Source of the DNA: a virus
DNA length: 24,686 nucleotides
IMG/VR virus record: IMGVR_UViG_3300009332_000436
Span: 1-24,686 of that record
Reading direction: 5' to 3' (one strand)
Notes under the pieces: generated by a model
Seen by the model: only the letters and a program-made list of their open reading frames with translations
Told to the model about the DNA's origin: nothing
Databases searched by the model: none
Part shown: one piece after another, positions 13,478 to 22,029 of the stretch
How positions within the stretch are numbered: the first letter of the stretch is position 1
How the letters are laid out: every line of letters begins with the position of its first letter
Program-made: the position numbers and the translations under genes

Positions 13478-15461
13478 GCTCAGACCAAGTTTGTTCCTCT
13501 GTTAAACAAGTATCATTATTGCAGAATCTATCTACTTCTGCTTCTTCACCTGCTATTGCTCCAAAGGAAAGTCTGCTTACTTTTTTGATTAGTTTATTAT
13601 ACTGTTTTTCAGTTATTTCTTCATAAGGCATTTGTGGATATGCTCCTAATTCTACTTTAGGTAAGAAGCTAATACCCTTCAATTGATATTGAAAATATTG
13701 TAAAGCATGCTGCAATTGATTACCTTCTGTTTCCGGATCAAAAGTGACAGTACAACTAACTTGATTATCAGCCCAATACTTTTGCATAAAGGCTGCAATT
13801 GATAATTGTTCCCACATAGATACTTCTGAAACAGTACGTATACCTTCGCCCACGTCTACTGGAATTTCAACAACTAAAGTTGATCCTTCACTTCCTACTG
13901 CAGGCTCTAAATGATATCCGGCTTTTTCCAACGGTTCAATTAGCTCTGAATGTTTAGATAGCCTCATTCGTCTAATGTAGAATCTAGATTCCGGAAAATG
14001 AACACCGGGAGTTACTCCTGCTAACAAAGATACAGTACCACTTGGCTTTACTGAAGTAGTCTTTACGCTCCGAGGAACAGCCAGCCAGTCAGAATACTTT
14101 TTATCATATTCTTGTAAAGCAGCATAGCCTTCTTCTAACCAGTCCTTAAAAACATGTAAACCCTTATCATTAATAAATTGAGCAACACCAGAAACAGATG
14201 TTCCAATCCTTCGATTTCGAAGAGCAACCCTATTAGTTTCAGGCCATTGTGTTTTACCCAAGGTTACTGTTTTAGCATACAGATAAGCATATTTAAGAGT
14301 TTTTATATAGTCCTCTAGATTATCATGATTATTTGGAAAAGTTTCTACTAAGCAACAAAGTTCATAGGATTCCAAACTTTGCTCTAAGCAAGGATTTCCA
14401 CCTACAACTCTATGATCTTTCCAATCTTTACCATTCTGCATTCTAGAATAAGCTTGCATATTGTCTAACCAGGCAAAGCCGGGTTCGCCATTTTTAATAA
14501 CTCGTTCACAGGCTGGTCCATAATCCATTCCTAGTTCTGCAAAAATTGAATTATTAGAAGTCCAACCATAATCAGCGCGTTCTGGATTTTTATCATAATT
14601 TTTTAAATCCAAATATTCATCAGAAGTGGGATCTCCAAATACAATTTCTGCAGTACGTCTGACGTTACCAGCAACCACACACTTACCTATAAAATTTTGT
14701 ATATCTACAATAGTAGTAATACTGATAAGTTTATTTGTATTTTTTTCTAAGATAATACATATATTCTTATGTAGTTCCTCTAAGGGCCCAGGCCCCGATG
14801 CTACTCCACCAAATCCTTTGATTATTTCTCCTGCGGGTCTAACTAAACTATAATCAAACTCCATAGGGGCCCCTGCTGTAAAGAAGGAATCGATAAGTAA
14901 GCCAACACTCTCAACCCAGCCTTCTCTTGTATCAGGGACTCGATAAGTAACAGTACTCTTTTCTTTATTTTGTCCTTTTACTTCAAAAGTACCAGCACCT
15001 TTTGTATCAAAACCAACGCCTACTCCTAACATAGAAGCATCCATAAGAAATGTAAAAGGTTTACTTAAATCATGTTTTATATTTTCTGTGCTTACAAAAC
15101 CACAATTATTCAAAGCAGCATATAGCTCCTTCTTTTCCGTTAGTTCTGTTCCCATGCTCCAAAGACCTCTTCCAGGTGGAAGAAATTTCATATTCCACAT
15201 TCTGTCATACATTTCTTGAGCACTTCGTTGGGCTTGCCAAGCATTCCAACCTAACTGATGATGTTCAATCCATCTTTTCTGCATAGAGTATGTACCCTCT
15301 ACAACTCGTTGGATTGTTTCCCACCATCTTTCATTTTTTCCATTGTCCTTAATACGAGAATACGTACGCATATAAACAAGTTCCCCTAATCCATTAAAAC
15401 CAAAAGGGGGTTTTCTTCGTTTATATTTATCTATAAAATTATCACTTAATTTAAAATTCAT
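13470..15461 (-). CDS. nrdJ: Class II (adenosylcobalamin-dependent) ribonucleotide reductase
   Basis: 663 residues, monomeric type like the Lactobacillus leichmannii enzyme (about 740). FLPPGRGLWSMGT and LGVGVGFDTKG are characteristic. Catalytic residues are in place: Cys120 (NNCGF) and Cys369 form the redox pair, Cys358 in GNPCLE is the thiyl radical site with Asn356 and Glu360, and the C-terminal pair CNNDTC (Cys647, Cys652) re-reduces the site. The 358-369 spacing matches the reference 408-419. It makes dNTPs from NTPs using B12 and needs no oxygen or radical-generating partner. About 50 residues fewer than the reference lie between Cys120 and Cys358, in the part that includes the effector-binding insertion. 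AGGAG precedes the ATG, which directly abuts the previous stop (TAAATG). No thioredoxin or glutaredoxin is seen nearby. Confidence 0.95.
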   Translation of the reverse strand: MNFKLSDNFIDKYKRRKPPFGFNGLGELVYMRTYSRIKDNGKNERWWETIQRVVEGTYSMQKRWIEHHQLGWNAWQAQRSAQEMYDRMWNMKFLPPGRGLWSMGTELTEKKELYAALNNCGFVSTENIKHDLSKPFTFLMDASMLGVGVGFDTKGAGTFEVKGQNKEKSTVTYRVPDTREGWVESVGLLIDSFFTAGAPMEFDYSLVRPAGEIIKGFGGVASGPGPLEELHKNICIILEKNTNKLISITTIVDIQNFIGKCVVAGNVRRTAEIVFGDPTSDEYLDLKNYDKNPERADYGWTSNNSIFAELGMDYGPACERVIKNGEPGFAWLDNMQAYSRMQNGKDWKDHRVVGGNPCLEQSLESYELCCLVETFPNNHDNLEDYIKTLKYAYLYAKTVTLGKTQWPETNRVALRNRRIGTSVSGVAQFINDKGLHVFKDWLEEGYAALQEYDKKYSDWLAVPRSVKTTSVKPSGTVSLLAGVTPGVHFPESRFYIRRMRLSKHSELIEPLEKAGYHLEPAVGSEGSTLVVEIPVDVGEGIRTVSEVSMWEQLSIAAFMQKYWADNQVSCTVTFDPETEGNQLQHALQYFQYQLKGISFLPKVELGAYPQMPYEEITEKQYNKLIKKVSRLSFGAIAGEEAEVDRFCNNDTCLTEEQTWSELE

Positions 15462-15980
15462 TTATAAAGCTCCTATCAGCATTGTAAAAAGACCTACAAG
15501 GCCTCCAACTAGTCCACCTAGTATTTTTATTCCTCTAAGGGATTCTTTGGCTAGTTTACGTACAGTATCTTCAAAATGATCTGCATCATAAACTTCCATT
15601 TGATCTTGTAAAATAGATTGAATAACTTTCTTAGTTTCATCATCATTAGCAACAGATAATATCATCTTATTATAAAGTTGTTCCCTTTTAAAAGAAGGAA
15701 CAAATATTTCTGTTAACCAATGTTTATCTAATATTTTATTAAATAAAGAAAATACTTTTTCTTTACTTCCATTAGATAAAGAATCAATAACTACCCCTGA
15801 CATATTATCAGAAGCAGTTTTTGCTATCTTATTTTTATTTTGAGGAACTAAGCCAGGCGTAAAAGGTAATCTAACTCCTAAAATATACAAAGGATTTTTA
15901 GGTTTAAATAACATCTCCAACGCTAATACATTAGTAATCCATCCAATAAAAATTCCAGCAAACGGAGTAATCCAATTCAT
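15462..15980 (-). CDS. DUF445 family membrane protein
   Basis: 172 residues. The N-terminus GIFIGWITNVLALEMLFKPKNP, followed by LGVRLPFTPGLVPQNKNKIAKT, is the DUF445 (YheB-like) signature: a membrane segment with the conserved G-W-I-T-N and P-F-T-P-G motifs. A second hydrophobic segment closes the protein (GGLVGGLVGLFTMLIGAL). The middle is helical and charged. Cellular DUF445 proteins are usually longer, so this is a compact version. Their function is poorly known, but they are membrane proteins of cells, and a copy inside a phage replication operon is unusual. The start ATG lies 2 nt after the exonuclease stop (TAATTATG) and the stop touches the RNR start. Membrane anchoring of replication is a possible but unproven role. 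Confidence 0.8.
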   Translation of the reverse strand: MNWITPFAGIFIGWITNVLALEMLFKPKNPLYILGVRLPFTPGLVPQNKNKIAKTASDNMSGVVIDSLSNGSKEKVFSLFNKILDKHWLTEIFVPSFKREQLYNKMILSVANDDETKKVIQSILQDQMEVYDADHFEDTVRKLAKESLRGIKILGGLVGGLVGLFTMLIGAL

Positions 15981-15982
15981 AA

Positions 15983-16723
15983 TTATTCCGTTACGCTAGA
16001 ATATTTTCTTAGTACTTCCTTAGTATCTTCAGGAAAAAGGGACGACCCTAATATCCAAGTAATATAACTAGGATCATTTTCTTCAACATACTGTAATGTT
16101 TTTGCATTAAATTTCCCAAACATAAAATAAATTTGTCCAGTATTTGGATCTTTTCTAAATTTATTAGCTAAATCCAGAATAGAATCATCAGCATATTCTG
16201 CAACCAAATTAGACATTTTCGCAGGCATAGTATATTTACCTAATTGTCCCTCAAAAATTCCTAACATTGCATCAACATCATTTAATTTTCCTTTAACTTG
16301 CCCTGTATAAAACCTATAAGCACCAGCTAAAGTTCTGGGTTCTTTTCTTAAAAAGATTTCTTGTAAATCAATTACACCACCAGATTTGTCTAGCTTTTTA
16401 TTTACTAAATAAAATTCCTGCACAAACATAGGTAAATCAAAGGATTTTATAGCATAACCTACTAAAGGAAGTCCATCAATAAAATCATTAAATTTATCTG
16501 CTTTCTTAATAAAGTTATCTATTCCAACTAAATCCGAATCTGAGATCCCATTTATTGCGGTAACTTCCTCAGGCACAGGAACACCTGGGTTTACAAGTTC
16601 TGTCATCTTTTCGATACTTCCATCAGCATGATATTTAAGTAAACTAACTTTAATAACACGGGCATCTGGAATACGAAGACCAGTTGTTTCTACATCTAAT
16701 ATTACAAATGGTTGTTTTTCCAT
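15983..16723 (-). CDS. DnaQ-like 3'-5' exonuclease with ExoX-type C-terminal domain
   Basis: 246 residues from ATG 16723, which has AAAGGAGA 5 nt upstream. A TTG at 16738 is not needed. Exo I motif ILDVETTGL (Asp10, Glu12) opens the domain, followed by VNPGVPVPEEVTAINGISD and Exo II GYAIKSFDLP. The Exo III region reads KLNDVDAM: an Asp is present, but the His normally five residues before it is Lys, so the classical DEDDh general base is missing. The C-terminal stretch FMFGKFNAKTLQYVEENDPSYITWIL resembles the ExoX/DUF3820 C-terminal module. It is probably a proofreading or end-processing nuclease, perhaps with reduced activity. Primase ends 1 nt before the start codon and its last codons carry the ribosome binding site, so the genes are coupled. 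Confidence 0.8.
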   Translation of the reverse strand: MEKQPFVILDVETTGLRIPDARVIKVSLLKYHADGSIEKMTELVNPGVPVPEEVTAINGISDSDLVGIDNFIKKADKFNDFIDGLPLVGYAIKSFDLPMFVQEFYLVNKKLDKSGGVIDLQEIFLRKEPRTLAGAYRFYTGQVKGKLNDVDAMLGIFEGQLGKYTMPAKMSNLVAEYADDSILDLANKFRKDPNTGQIYFMFGKFNAKTLQYVEENDPSYITWILGSSLFPEDTKEVLRKYSSVTE

Positions 16724-16724
16724 T

Positions 16725-18047
16725 TTATCTCCTTTCAATTGATAAGTTTAGAGAACCGGTTAATAAACCAGCACTCATTAATCGTTGAGTTTCTTCTAAA
16801 ATAAGAGTATTTAATCTATCTCTTAATTCATTAATATCTATAGAGGCCTTTACAGATAGTGTCTTTAATACTTTTTGATGATATAAGCTATTCATTGCCG
16901 CTAAACGAGGTAACCAATAATTTGCTAACATCTTACCTCTAAGAGTATACTCATTTAATATTTCCCACTCAATGGGAAGTATGGGGTCTAATGATAGAAA
17001 AGCATCTATACCCTTTGTTTTAACAAAATCATCTGGATCTTGTCCAGCGGGTAGTTGTAATAAATAAAGATCTTTTCCTAAGACGCTATGATATTTATTA
17101 TATAACTTTCTAGTAGCTTTATTTCCTCCATCATCCGCATCCAAACAACTCACCACTAAGTTAAAATCTTTAACAAGATTCACATGTTCATCTGTAAAAG
17201 ATGTACCTGAAATAGCAACAGCAGAACGAATTCCGTTAGCAGCTAAGGTAATAATATCAGCCTGGCCTTCCACCATATATAAGACTTTACTTTGTTCTTT
17301 ATTTAAAGCTGCCTTTGCTCTATGAATATTGTAAAGAATATTTCGTTTAGAAAAGATTGCAGAATTAGATGTATTAACATATTTACGATTTGAGCCCTGT
17401 TCATAGTTTAAAGCTCGTGCTGTAAAACCAACAGGTCTTCCAATAGAATCGTGTATCGTGAATATAATGCGACCTTCCGCAAAAATAGAACGATAGTTAG
17501 GATTCTTCGTAAGTACCCCAATTTCACGTAATACCTTATCAGAGTAATTACTTCTCAGGTATTGTAATAGTTTTTCATAATCAGCAATACCCCCTACGTT
17601 AAACTCTTTTAAGATATCTGCATTCCATCCTCTTTTCTCTGCATATTCTTTTACAGGTAAATAGGATAAATGATTAGATACTTCCCTAGTAGCATTGTAT
17701 AAATCCATTTTATGCTGTTCTTGTGCACTTCGTTGCACTTTTTGTTCTGGAAAAGGTAACTGCAAAGTATCTGAAAGATGTCTAACTGTTACATCATAAA
17801 ACCCAGGTTCATTTCCTGCCGGGTAACCATGTAACTGAGCTGCTAAATCAAAAATACTTCCACCAGTATCACAAGCAAAACAATGCCAAACAGGATCACC
17901 TCCTCTGCCAATTCCTAATCGGAAAGGTTGATGACTTTTGTGTTCTTTAATAGGACATTTACCTGATGTATTTATTTTTAAATTAACCCCATTTCTTTTA
18001 AGATATTCGGGTAACTTTTCTAAATAGGGTGTCAAAGCTTCATTCAT
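16725..18047 (-). CDS. DnaG-type DNA primase
   Basis: 440 residues. A CHC2-type zinc site has Cys31, His36 (CPIKEH), Cys56 and Cys59 (CFAC). The helical RNA polymerase domain follows, with WNADILKEFNVGG and FTIHDSIGRPVGFTARAL. The TOPRIM domain has Glu260 in MVEGQAD and Asp303/Asp305 in CLDADDGG. The protein synthesises RNA primers for DNA replication. It lacks an evident C-terminal DnaB-binding helicase domain, and no separate replicative helicase is recognised in this window. The start ATG 18047 overlaps the sigma factor stop by 8 nt (ATGAATGA), with GAGG 5 nt upstream. The gene order sigma, primase, exonuclease fits one coupled transcript. Confidence 0.92.
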   Translation of the reverse strand: MNEALTPYLEKLPEYLKRNGVNLKINTSGKCPIKEHKSHQPFRLGIGRGGDPVWHCFACDTGGSIFDLAAQLHGYPAGNEPGFYDVTVRHLSDTLQLPFPEQKVQRSAQEQHKMDLYNATREVSNHLSYLPVKEYAEKRGWNADILKEFNVGGIADYEKLLQYLRSNYSDKVLREIGVLTKNPNYRSIFAEGRIIFTIHDSIGRPVGFTARALNYEQGSNRKYVNTSNSAIFSKRNILYNIHRAKAALNKEQSKVLYMVEGQADIITLAANGIRSAVAISGTSFTDEHVNLVKDFNLVVSCLDADDGGNKATRKLYNKYHSVLGKDLYLLQLPAGQDPDDFVKTKGIDAFLSLDPILPIEWEILNEYTLRGKMLANYWLPRLAAMNSLYHQKVLKTLSVKASIDINELRDRLNTLILEETQRLMSAGLLTGSLNLSIERR

Positions 18048-18825
18048 TTAATCCTCTATATAGCTGTCTTAAGTTAGTTAAAGTGTCAATAGGTAATGTT
18101 TGTTTTTTCTCAAAATAATCCATAAATTGAAATAATAATTCTTCTGAATAATTTCCTAGAATTCTATTAATTAAATCTATTGTTACTAAATATATTGGAG
18201 GTAATGAATACTCTTGATCTATTTGAGTTGTTCTAAACATAACCCAATTTTCCTCTATTGCTAATGTTTGAACTGAGGTGATTCTCATACAATATTTAAT
18301 GGTTGATTCCGCAATTCCTAATTCTTCTGCTAGTTCAGCAGTAGAAGGTTCCTTTTCATAATCTACTAAATAACGCTGACTTACTTTAGAAATAGAATAA
18401 GCAAGGTGCTGTAAAAATACAGAACCTTGTCGAACTTGAAATGCATTATTCATTACAAATCGTTGCATTTGAGTTTTTACATCTCTATAATAATAAGTTA
18501 TCATCTTGGCCTTTTTAGTTTCATCCCAAGTTTTTAACTTTTTCATAAAAGTAACCACGCCAATTTGCATTAAATCAAGAGGATCTATTCTATCTCCTCC
18601 TTTCATAGAATTAATAACAGTAAGAGCAATCTCAGCTAAAATAGTAATATTATAAGAAATCAATTCTGTTAATATTGCATTCTTTTTAGCCCCTGAAGCT
18701 GCTCTATACTCTTTAATTAATTTCTTTTCATAATCAGCAGGTATATGACTATTACCTTTGGATACTTGTTTTACATACTTATCTAATCTCTCAATGTCCC
18801 CGCGAGATATGTTGTTTGTTCTCAT
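18040..18825 (-). CDS. Phage sigma-70-like factor without visible region 4
   Basis: 261 residues. DRIDPLDLMQIGVVTFMKKLKTWDETKKAKMITYYYRDVKTQMQRF is sigma region 2 (core binding and -10 recognition). Region 3 follows, with YEKEPSTAELAEELGIAESTIK as its helix-turn-helix. After about residue 190 no region 4 (the -35-binding helix-turn-helix and clamp/flap contact) can be recognised. The last 60 residues are helical but unlike it. This resembles T4 gp55, a late sigma that lacks region 4 and needs the sliding clamp. By analogy it could tie late transcription to replication, which is inference. A short tandem promoter-like site lies just before it. The start ATG has a weak AAAAGATG site; the stop overlaps the primase start by 8 nt. 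Confidence 0.82.
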   Translation of the reverse strand: MRTNNISRGDIERLDKYVKQVSKGNSHIPADYEKKLIKEYRAASGAKKNAILTELISYNITILAEIALTVINSMKGGDRIDPLDLMQIGVVTFMKKLKTWDETKKAKMITYYYRDVKTQMQRFVMNNAFQVRQGSVFLQHLAYSISKVSQRYLVDYEKEPSTAELAEELGIAESTIKYCMRITSVQTLAIEENWVMFRTTQIDQEYSLPPIYLVTIDLINRILGNYSEELLFQFMDYFEKKQTLPIDTLTNLRQLYRGLNE

Positions 18826-18839
18826 ATATCATCTTTTCC

Positions 18840-18868
18840 ATTATATGTTACCTCGTCTCGCGAGTTAA
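18840..18868 (-). promoter_or_regulatory. Candidate sigma-70-type promoter for the sigma factor-primase unit
   Basis: On the - strand TTAACT (18863-18868) and TATAAT (18840-18845) are separated by 17 nt, a standard spacing with a perfect -10. It lies in the 39-nt gap after the polymerase gene, and the polymerase stop codon falls in the -35. The spacer holds the 8-bp palindrome CTCGCGAG (18857-18864), a possible operator. Transcription would start about 8 nt before the sigma start codon, leaving a very short leader, so the assignment is tentative. Confidence 0.45.
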
Positions 18869-21693
18869 TCCATTTCTGTCTTAGATAAAGAAGAAACACC
18901 TGCAGAAACATCAACTTTAAGGTCTACCTTAAGTAAATCATCTACACTAACTTCCATAATATCTACAATAGCCTTTTCTGCTAGGCTAACTTCGTCTTCT
19001 GGTATTTCTATTATATTTTCATCATGAATAGTTAATAAAGGATACCAATCTTTATTTTCCCATTCTTCTGCTATAGTTACTAAACTTTCTTTAATAATCT
19101 GAGCACCTAATCCTTGAATAAGCATATTAATTGCACTTAGAACTTCTCCACCCTCTTTTAATACATGTCTTACTCGTCCATAAGCATTAACTAATCGTCC
19201 ATAATTTTGAATATTATACTTCTGATCGTCAAACCACTTTTTAACAGCAGGAAATGTATTAAAGAATGCATCAATGTATCCATTACATTCTGCCTTCGTT
19301 TTATCAAGGCCCATTGTCATAAATGTATCTTGTAATCCCGCAGGACTTCCTCCATACAAAGTAAGGAAGTTAACAGTTTTAGCAATGGTACGAGCTTCTT
19401 TAGCACGCTTCTTATTAGATTCCTTTTTAGAGTCGCTTAATGCTTTCCATTGATCAGGAGTTATCCCTAGTATAGCTGACGCCGTTACTACATGCATATC
19501 ACCATTAGGATCATTAGGATCTTTTTCTTTCTTTAGAAATACATCATATAATTCTTGACAACCGGATACAGCAGCTGCTAAATATAATTCCATATTTCTA
19601 TAATCTGCTGCAATAAACTTCATTCCTCTACGTGGAATATATAAACGTCTTAAATCATAAACATATGTTTTATTCACATGATTACATTTAGTACAAGTAT
19701 ACCTACTTCTCGTTGAATCAACATCAAATGTTCCTTCTAATTCTCCTGTGTCATCCTTAAAAACATTATTACATGCCTCACATACCATCGGAACAGCAGG
19801 AGTAGCTCTAGGAATATTCTGTAAGTTAGGCTTATTAGAGCTCATTCGTCCAGAAGTTGTTCCAATACTCTTAATATTAGCATGAATTAACCAATCATCA
19901 GCTACTTGATGTTTCAAATCATCAATAGCATCTATGTATGTTGATTTCATTTTAAGCAAATGCCTGTACCTAACGATAAGTTTTAAATAATTTTCTAATT
20001 TATCAGGTTTCCATCTACCGGGTTTCTCATAAGGCTCCAAAGTATCTTGATTTATCGCACCCTCATCGGCAAGATGCCACATTTTAGTATAACCAAGTAC
20101 CAATACTTTAAGTATTTTTTCTTGAGCACTCATTTTACCAAACTTTTTCTTAAACCTTGTTAAGAAATAGTCTGCCAGTAATGATTCAATAAACTCAACC
20201 AATCGAGGATTAGAACTAAGGTTCATCACAGCTGTAGATAAAGAATATACTTTTGATTTAGTTTCTGCTAAATCAGCATTAACCGCTTGTCTTAGCTCAT
20301 TAAGATAGTCTATGTCTAATCTAATTCCTTTTGCATGCGCATCCGCTAAGACTTTAATTACCTTCAACTCAATCGGATAAATTCGTCTCAATAAATTATC
20401 ATTAGTAAAAGATTTACTTTCTTCTTTAACAAGTTTACCTGTTTTTAAAAACAAAGCCAAAGCATTAATAGCATCATCTGCAGCATACTCTAATGCATCA
20501 ACAGGATCAACATCTGCAAAGGTGTTTACATCTGCTCCGTCTAATACACCTTTAAATTTTTTAGGCAACTTATTAAAATGAATATACATCTGGTCTTTAA
20601 GACCAATTCTTGCATTTTCATTATGCAAATAAGTCATAACCATAGAATCATGAGTCCATAAATTATTTTCAGGGTCAAGTTTAAAGATATCTAATCCCAT
20701 TCTTTTTAAAGCGGCATAGTCATAATATAAGTTATGCCAAACAGTCTGCTTTGAAGGATCATCAATAATTCTTTTAATAACAGGTTTTACAACGGTTTCC
20801 CAATCTAATTGAGGAACAGAAGATATATTATGATAAATAGGAACATAATATCCTGTTTTCTCGTTCCCTGCCAAAGATATACCTACTACTTTGAAATCAT
20901 CTTTCCATGTTTCCAAACCAGTAGTCTCTGTATCCATACCTATATAAGTATACTGTGCAAGATCTTTTTCCATTTGCTGTAATTTAGCAACAGTATTAAC
21001 TAAGATATATTCACGCTCATTTTCTAAAATTTGCTGCTCAAATAAAGGACGAGGTAATGTATCATAAATATTTGTATGTTTATCAAAAAATGAATACAAC
21101 CCCTTAAAATGTGCCTCAATAGTGGGCACAGCAGCCGTGGTTGTTTTAGCCATAATTGGATTTGTCATAAAATAACACCAACGTTGTTTGCCTAATACCC
21201 TTGTCTGAAAGGGAGTACCTACTGGAGTTTTTGTCCTAGTTTTATTATCAATAAGACTTTTTGCAGAGTCCTTGCTTAAAAATAAAATAATAACAGGATC
21301 AACTTGTTTTATATCTTGTAATAAATAACGAGAACATGCCTTGAATTCCGGAACCTTAGCTTTAATAATATTATTCTTATTAGTACTAGTACATTTTACA
21401 GCATAAGTAAAGGTACAGTCATTCTCGGTCAAACTTGTATACTTAGAAAGATAATTATTAAATATTGTTCTAAACGGCCCAGAACATGCTATAGTATTTT
21501 TATGCTCTTCTATAAAAGCCTGTGGTCCTACTACTAATATTCTACCTGTTCCGCTAGAAGCTACAGGAAATAAAAACTCTTTTCTTAGATCTTTACCGTA
21601 ATTACATAAATCACATTCTTTTGCTTTTAAATCAGATTGTGATTTTAATAAACTAGTTTTATCCTTAACTTGTAAAGAGGTAATATCAATCAT
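18865..21693 (-). CDS. polA: Family A DNA polymerase with UDG-like N-terminus and inserted zinc ribbon
   Basis: 942 residues. Residues 20-205 resemble a family 4 uracil-DNA glycosylase, keeping four cluster cysteines (27, 30, 101, 120). The catalytic loop (VGPQAF) and the expected HPS (here NPI) are changed, so it is probably not a glycosylase. The 3'-5' exonuclease is complete: Asp254/Glu256, Asp325 (HNLYYDY) and Tyr403/Asp407. The polymerase core has TTSGRMSSNKPNLQNIP, motif A Asp697 with Glu702, motif B Arg768, Lys772 and Phe776, and motif C HDE (890-892). Between NLQNIP and motif A is an insertion of about 45 residues with Cys638, 641, 667 and 670, a zinc ribbon not found in ordinary Pol I. 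UDG fusions of this kind are known in SPO1-like phages. The start ATG directly follows the previous stop (TAAATG). Confidence 0.95.
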   Translation of the reverse strand: MIDITSLQVKDKTSLLKSQSDLKAKECDLCNYGKDLRKEFLFPVASSGTGRILVVGPQAFIEEHKNTIACSGPFRTIFNNYLSKYTSLTENDCTFTYAVKCTSTNKNNIIKAKVPEFKACSRYLLQDIKQVDPVIILFLSKDSAKSLIDNKTRTKTPVGTPFQTRVLGKQRWCYFMTNPIMAKTTTAAVPTIEAHFKGLYSFFDKHTNIYDTLPRPLFEQQILENEREYILVNTVAKLQQMEKDLAQYTYIGMDTETTGLETWKDDFKVVGISLAGNEKTGYYVPIYHNISSVPQLDWETVVKPVIKRIIDDPSKQTVWHNLYYDYAALKRMGLDIFKLDPENNLWTHDSMVMTYLHNENARIGLKDQMYIHFNKLPKKFKGVLDGADVNTFADVDPVDALEYAADDAINALALFLKTGKLVKEESKSFTNDNLLRRIYPIELKVIKVLADAHAKGIRLDIDYLNELRQAVNADLAETKSKVYSLSTAVMNLSSNPRLVEFIESLLADYFLTRFKKKFGKMSAQEKILKVLVLGYTKMWHLADEGAINQDTLEPYEKPGRWKPDKLENYLKLIVRYRHLLKMKSTYIDAIDDLKHQVADDWLIHANIKSIGTTSGRMSSNKPNLQNIPRATPAVPMVCEACNNVFKDDTGELEGTFDVDSTRSRYTCTKCNHVNKTYVYDLRRLYIPRRGMKFIAADYRNMELYLAAAVSGCQELYDVFLKKEKDPNDPNGDMHVVTASAILGITPDQWKALSDSKKESNKKRAKEARTIAKTVNFLTLYGGSPAGLQDTFMTMGLDKTKAECNGYIDAFFNTFPAVKKWFDDQKYNIQNYGRLVNAYGRVRHVLKEGGEVLSAINMLIQGLGAQIIKESLVTIAEEWENKDWYPLLTIHDENIIEIPEDEVSLAEKAIVDIMEVSVDDLLKVDLKVDVSAGVSSLSKTEMD

Positions 21694-22029
21694 TTAATTT
21701 CCATTTGTTTTATTTTCGTTCATATAAATACTTGCTACCGTTTTTAAATCAAAACGCATATCATCTATTCCTTTTTGAATATCAGACAGTTCAAATCTAA
21801 TTTCTGGGATATCCCTAAATCCGTCGGCCCATCTTACTTTCATAAAAACTTTATGAAATTCTGTATTAATTTCTGCTACTCGTAGAGCAGCTTCTTTTGG
21901 AGAAGTCATTGCTAAAACAAGGGCCTGTTCTAAATCAGCACTTACTGCCTGACCTATTTGCTGCAATAACTTAGAATTTTCTCCACGACGATTAGTCGGT
22001 TTTGTAAATAAATCTAAATACTTAGACAT
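21694..22029 (-). CDS. Hypothetical helical protein before DNA polymerase
   Basis: 111 residues, not recognised. It appears wholly alpha-helical (NSKLLQQIGQAVSADLEQALVLAM, EAALRVAEINTEFHKVFMKV, SDIQKGIDDMRFDLKTVASIYM) with a short N-terminal tail YLDLFTKPTNRRG. Possible roles include a polymerase accessory or scaffold, suggested only by position. AAGGAGT precedes the ATG by 5 nt. A long GC-rich palindrome stands just upstream of this site, and the stop codon touches the polymerase ATG, so translation of the two is linked. Confidence 0.7.
   Translation of the reverse strand: MSKYLDLFTKPTNRRGENSKLLQQIGQAVSADLEQALVLAMTSPKEAALRVAEINTEFHKVFMKVRWADGFRDIPEIRFELSDIQKGIDDMRFDLKTVASIYMNENKTNGN

Noticed and set aside
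16724-16738. Upstream extension of the exonuclease to a TTG
   Set aside because: The ATG at 16723 has AAAGGAGA at ideal distance and already includes the first exonuclease strand. Similar TTG extensions at 6479 (phosphoesterase) and 5026 (Hsp20) were rejected for the same reason.
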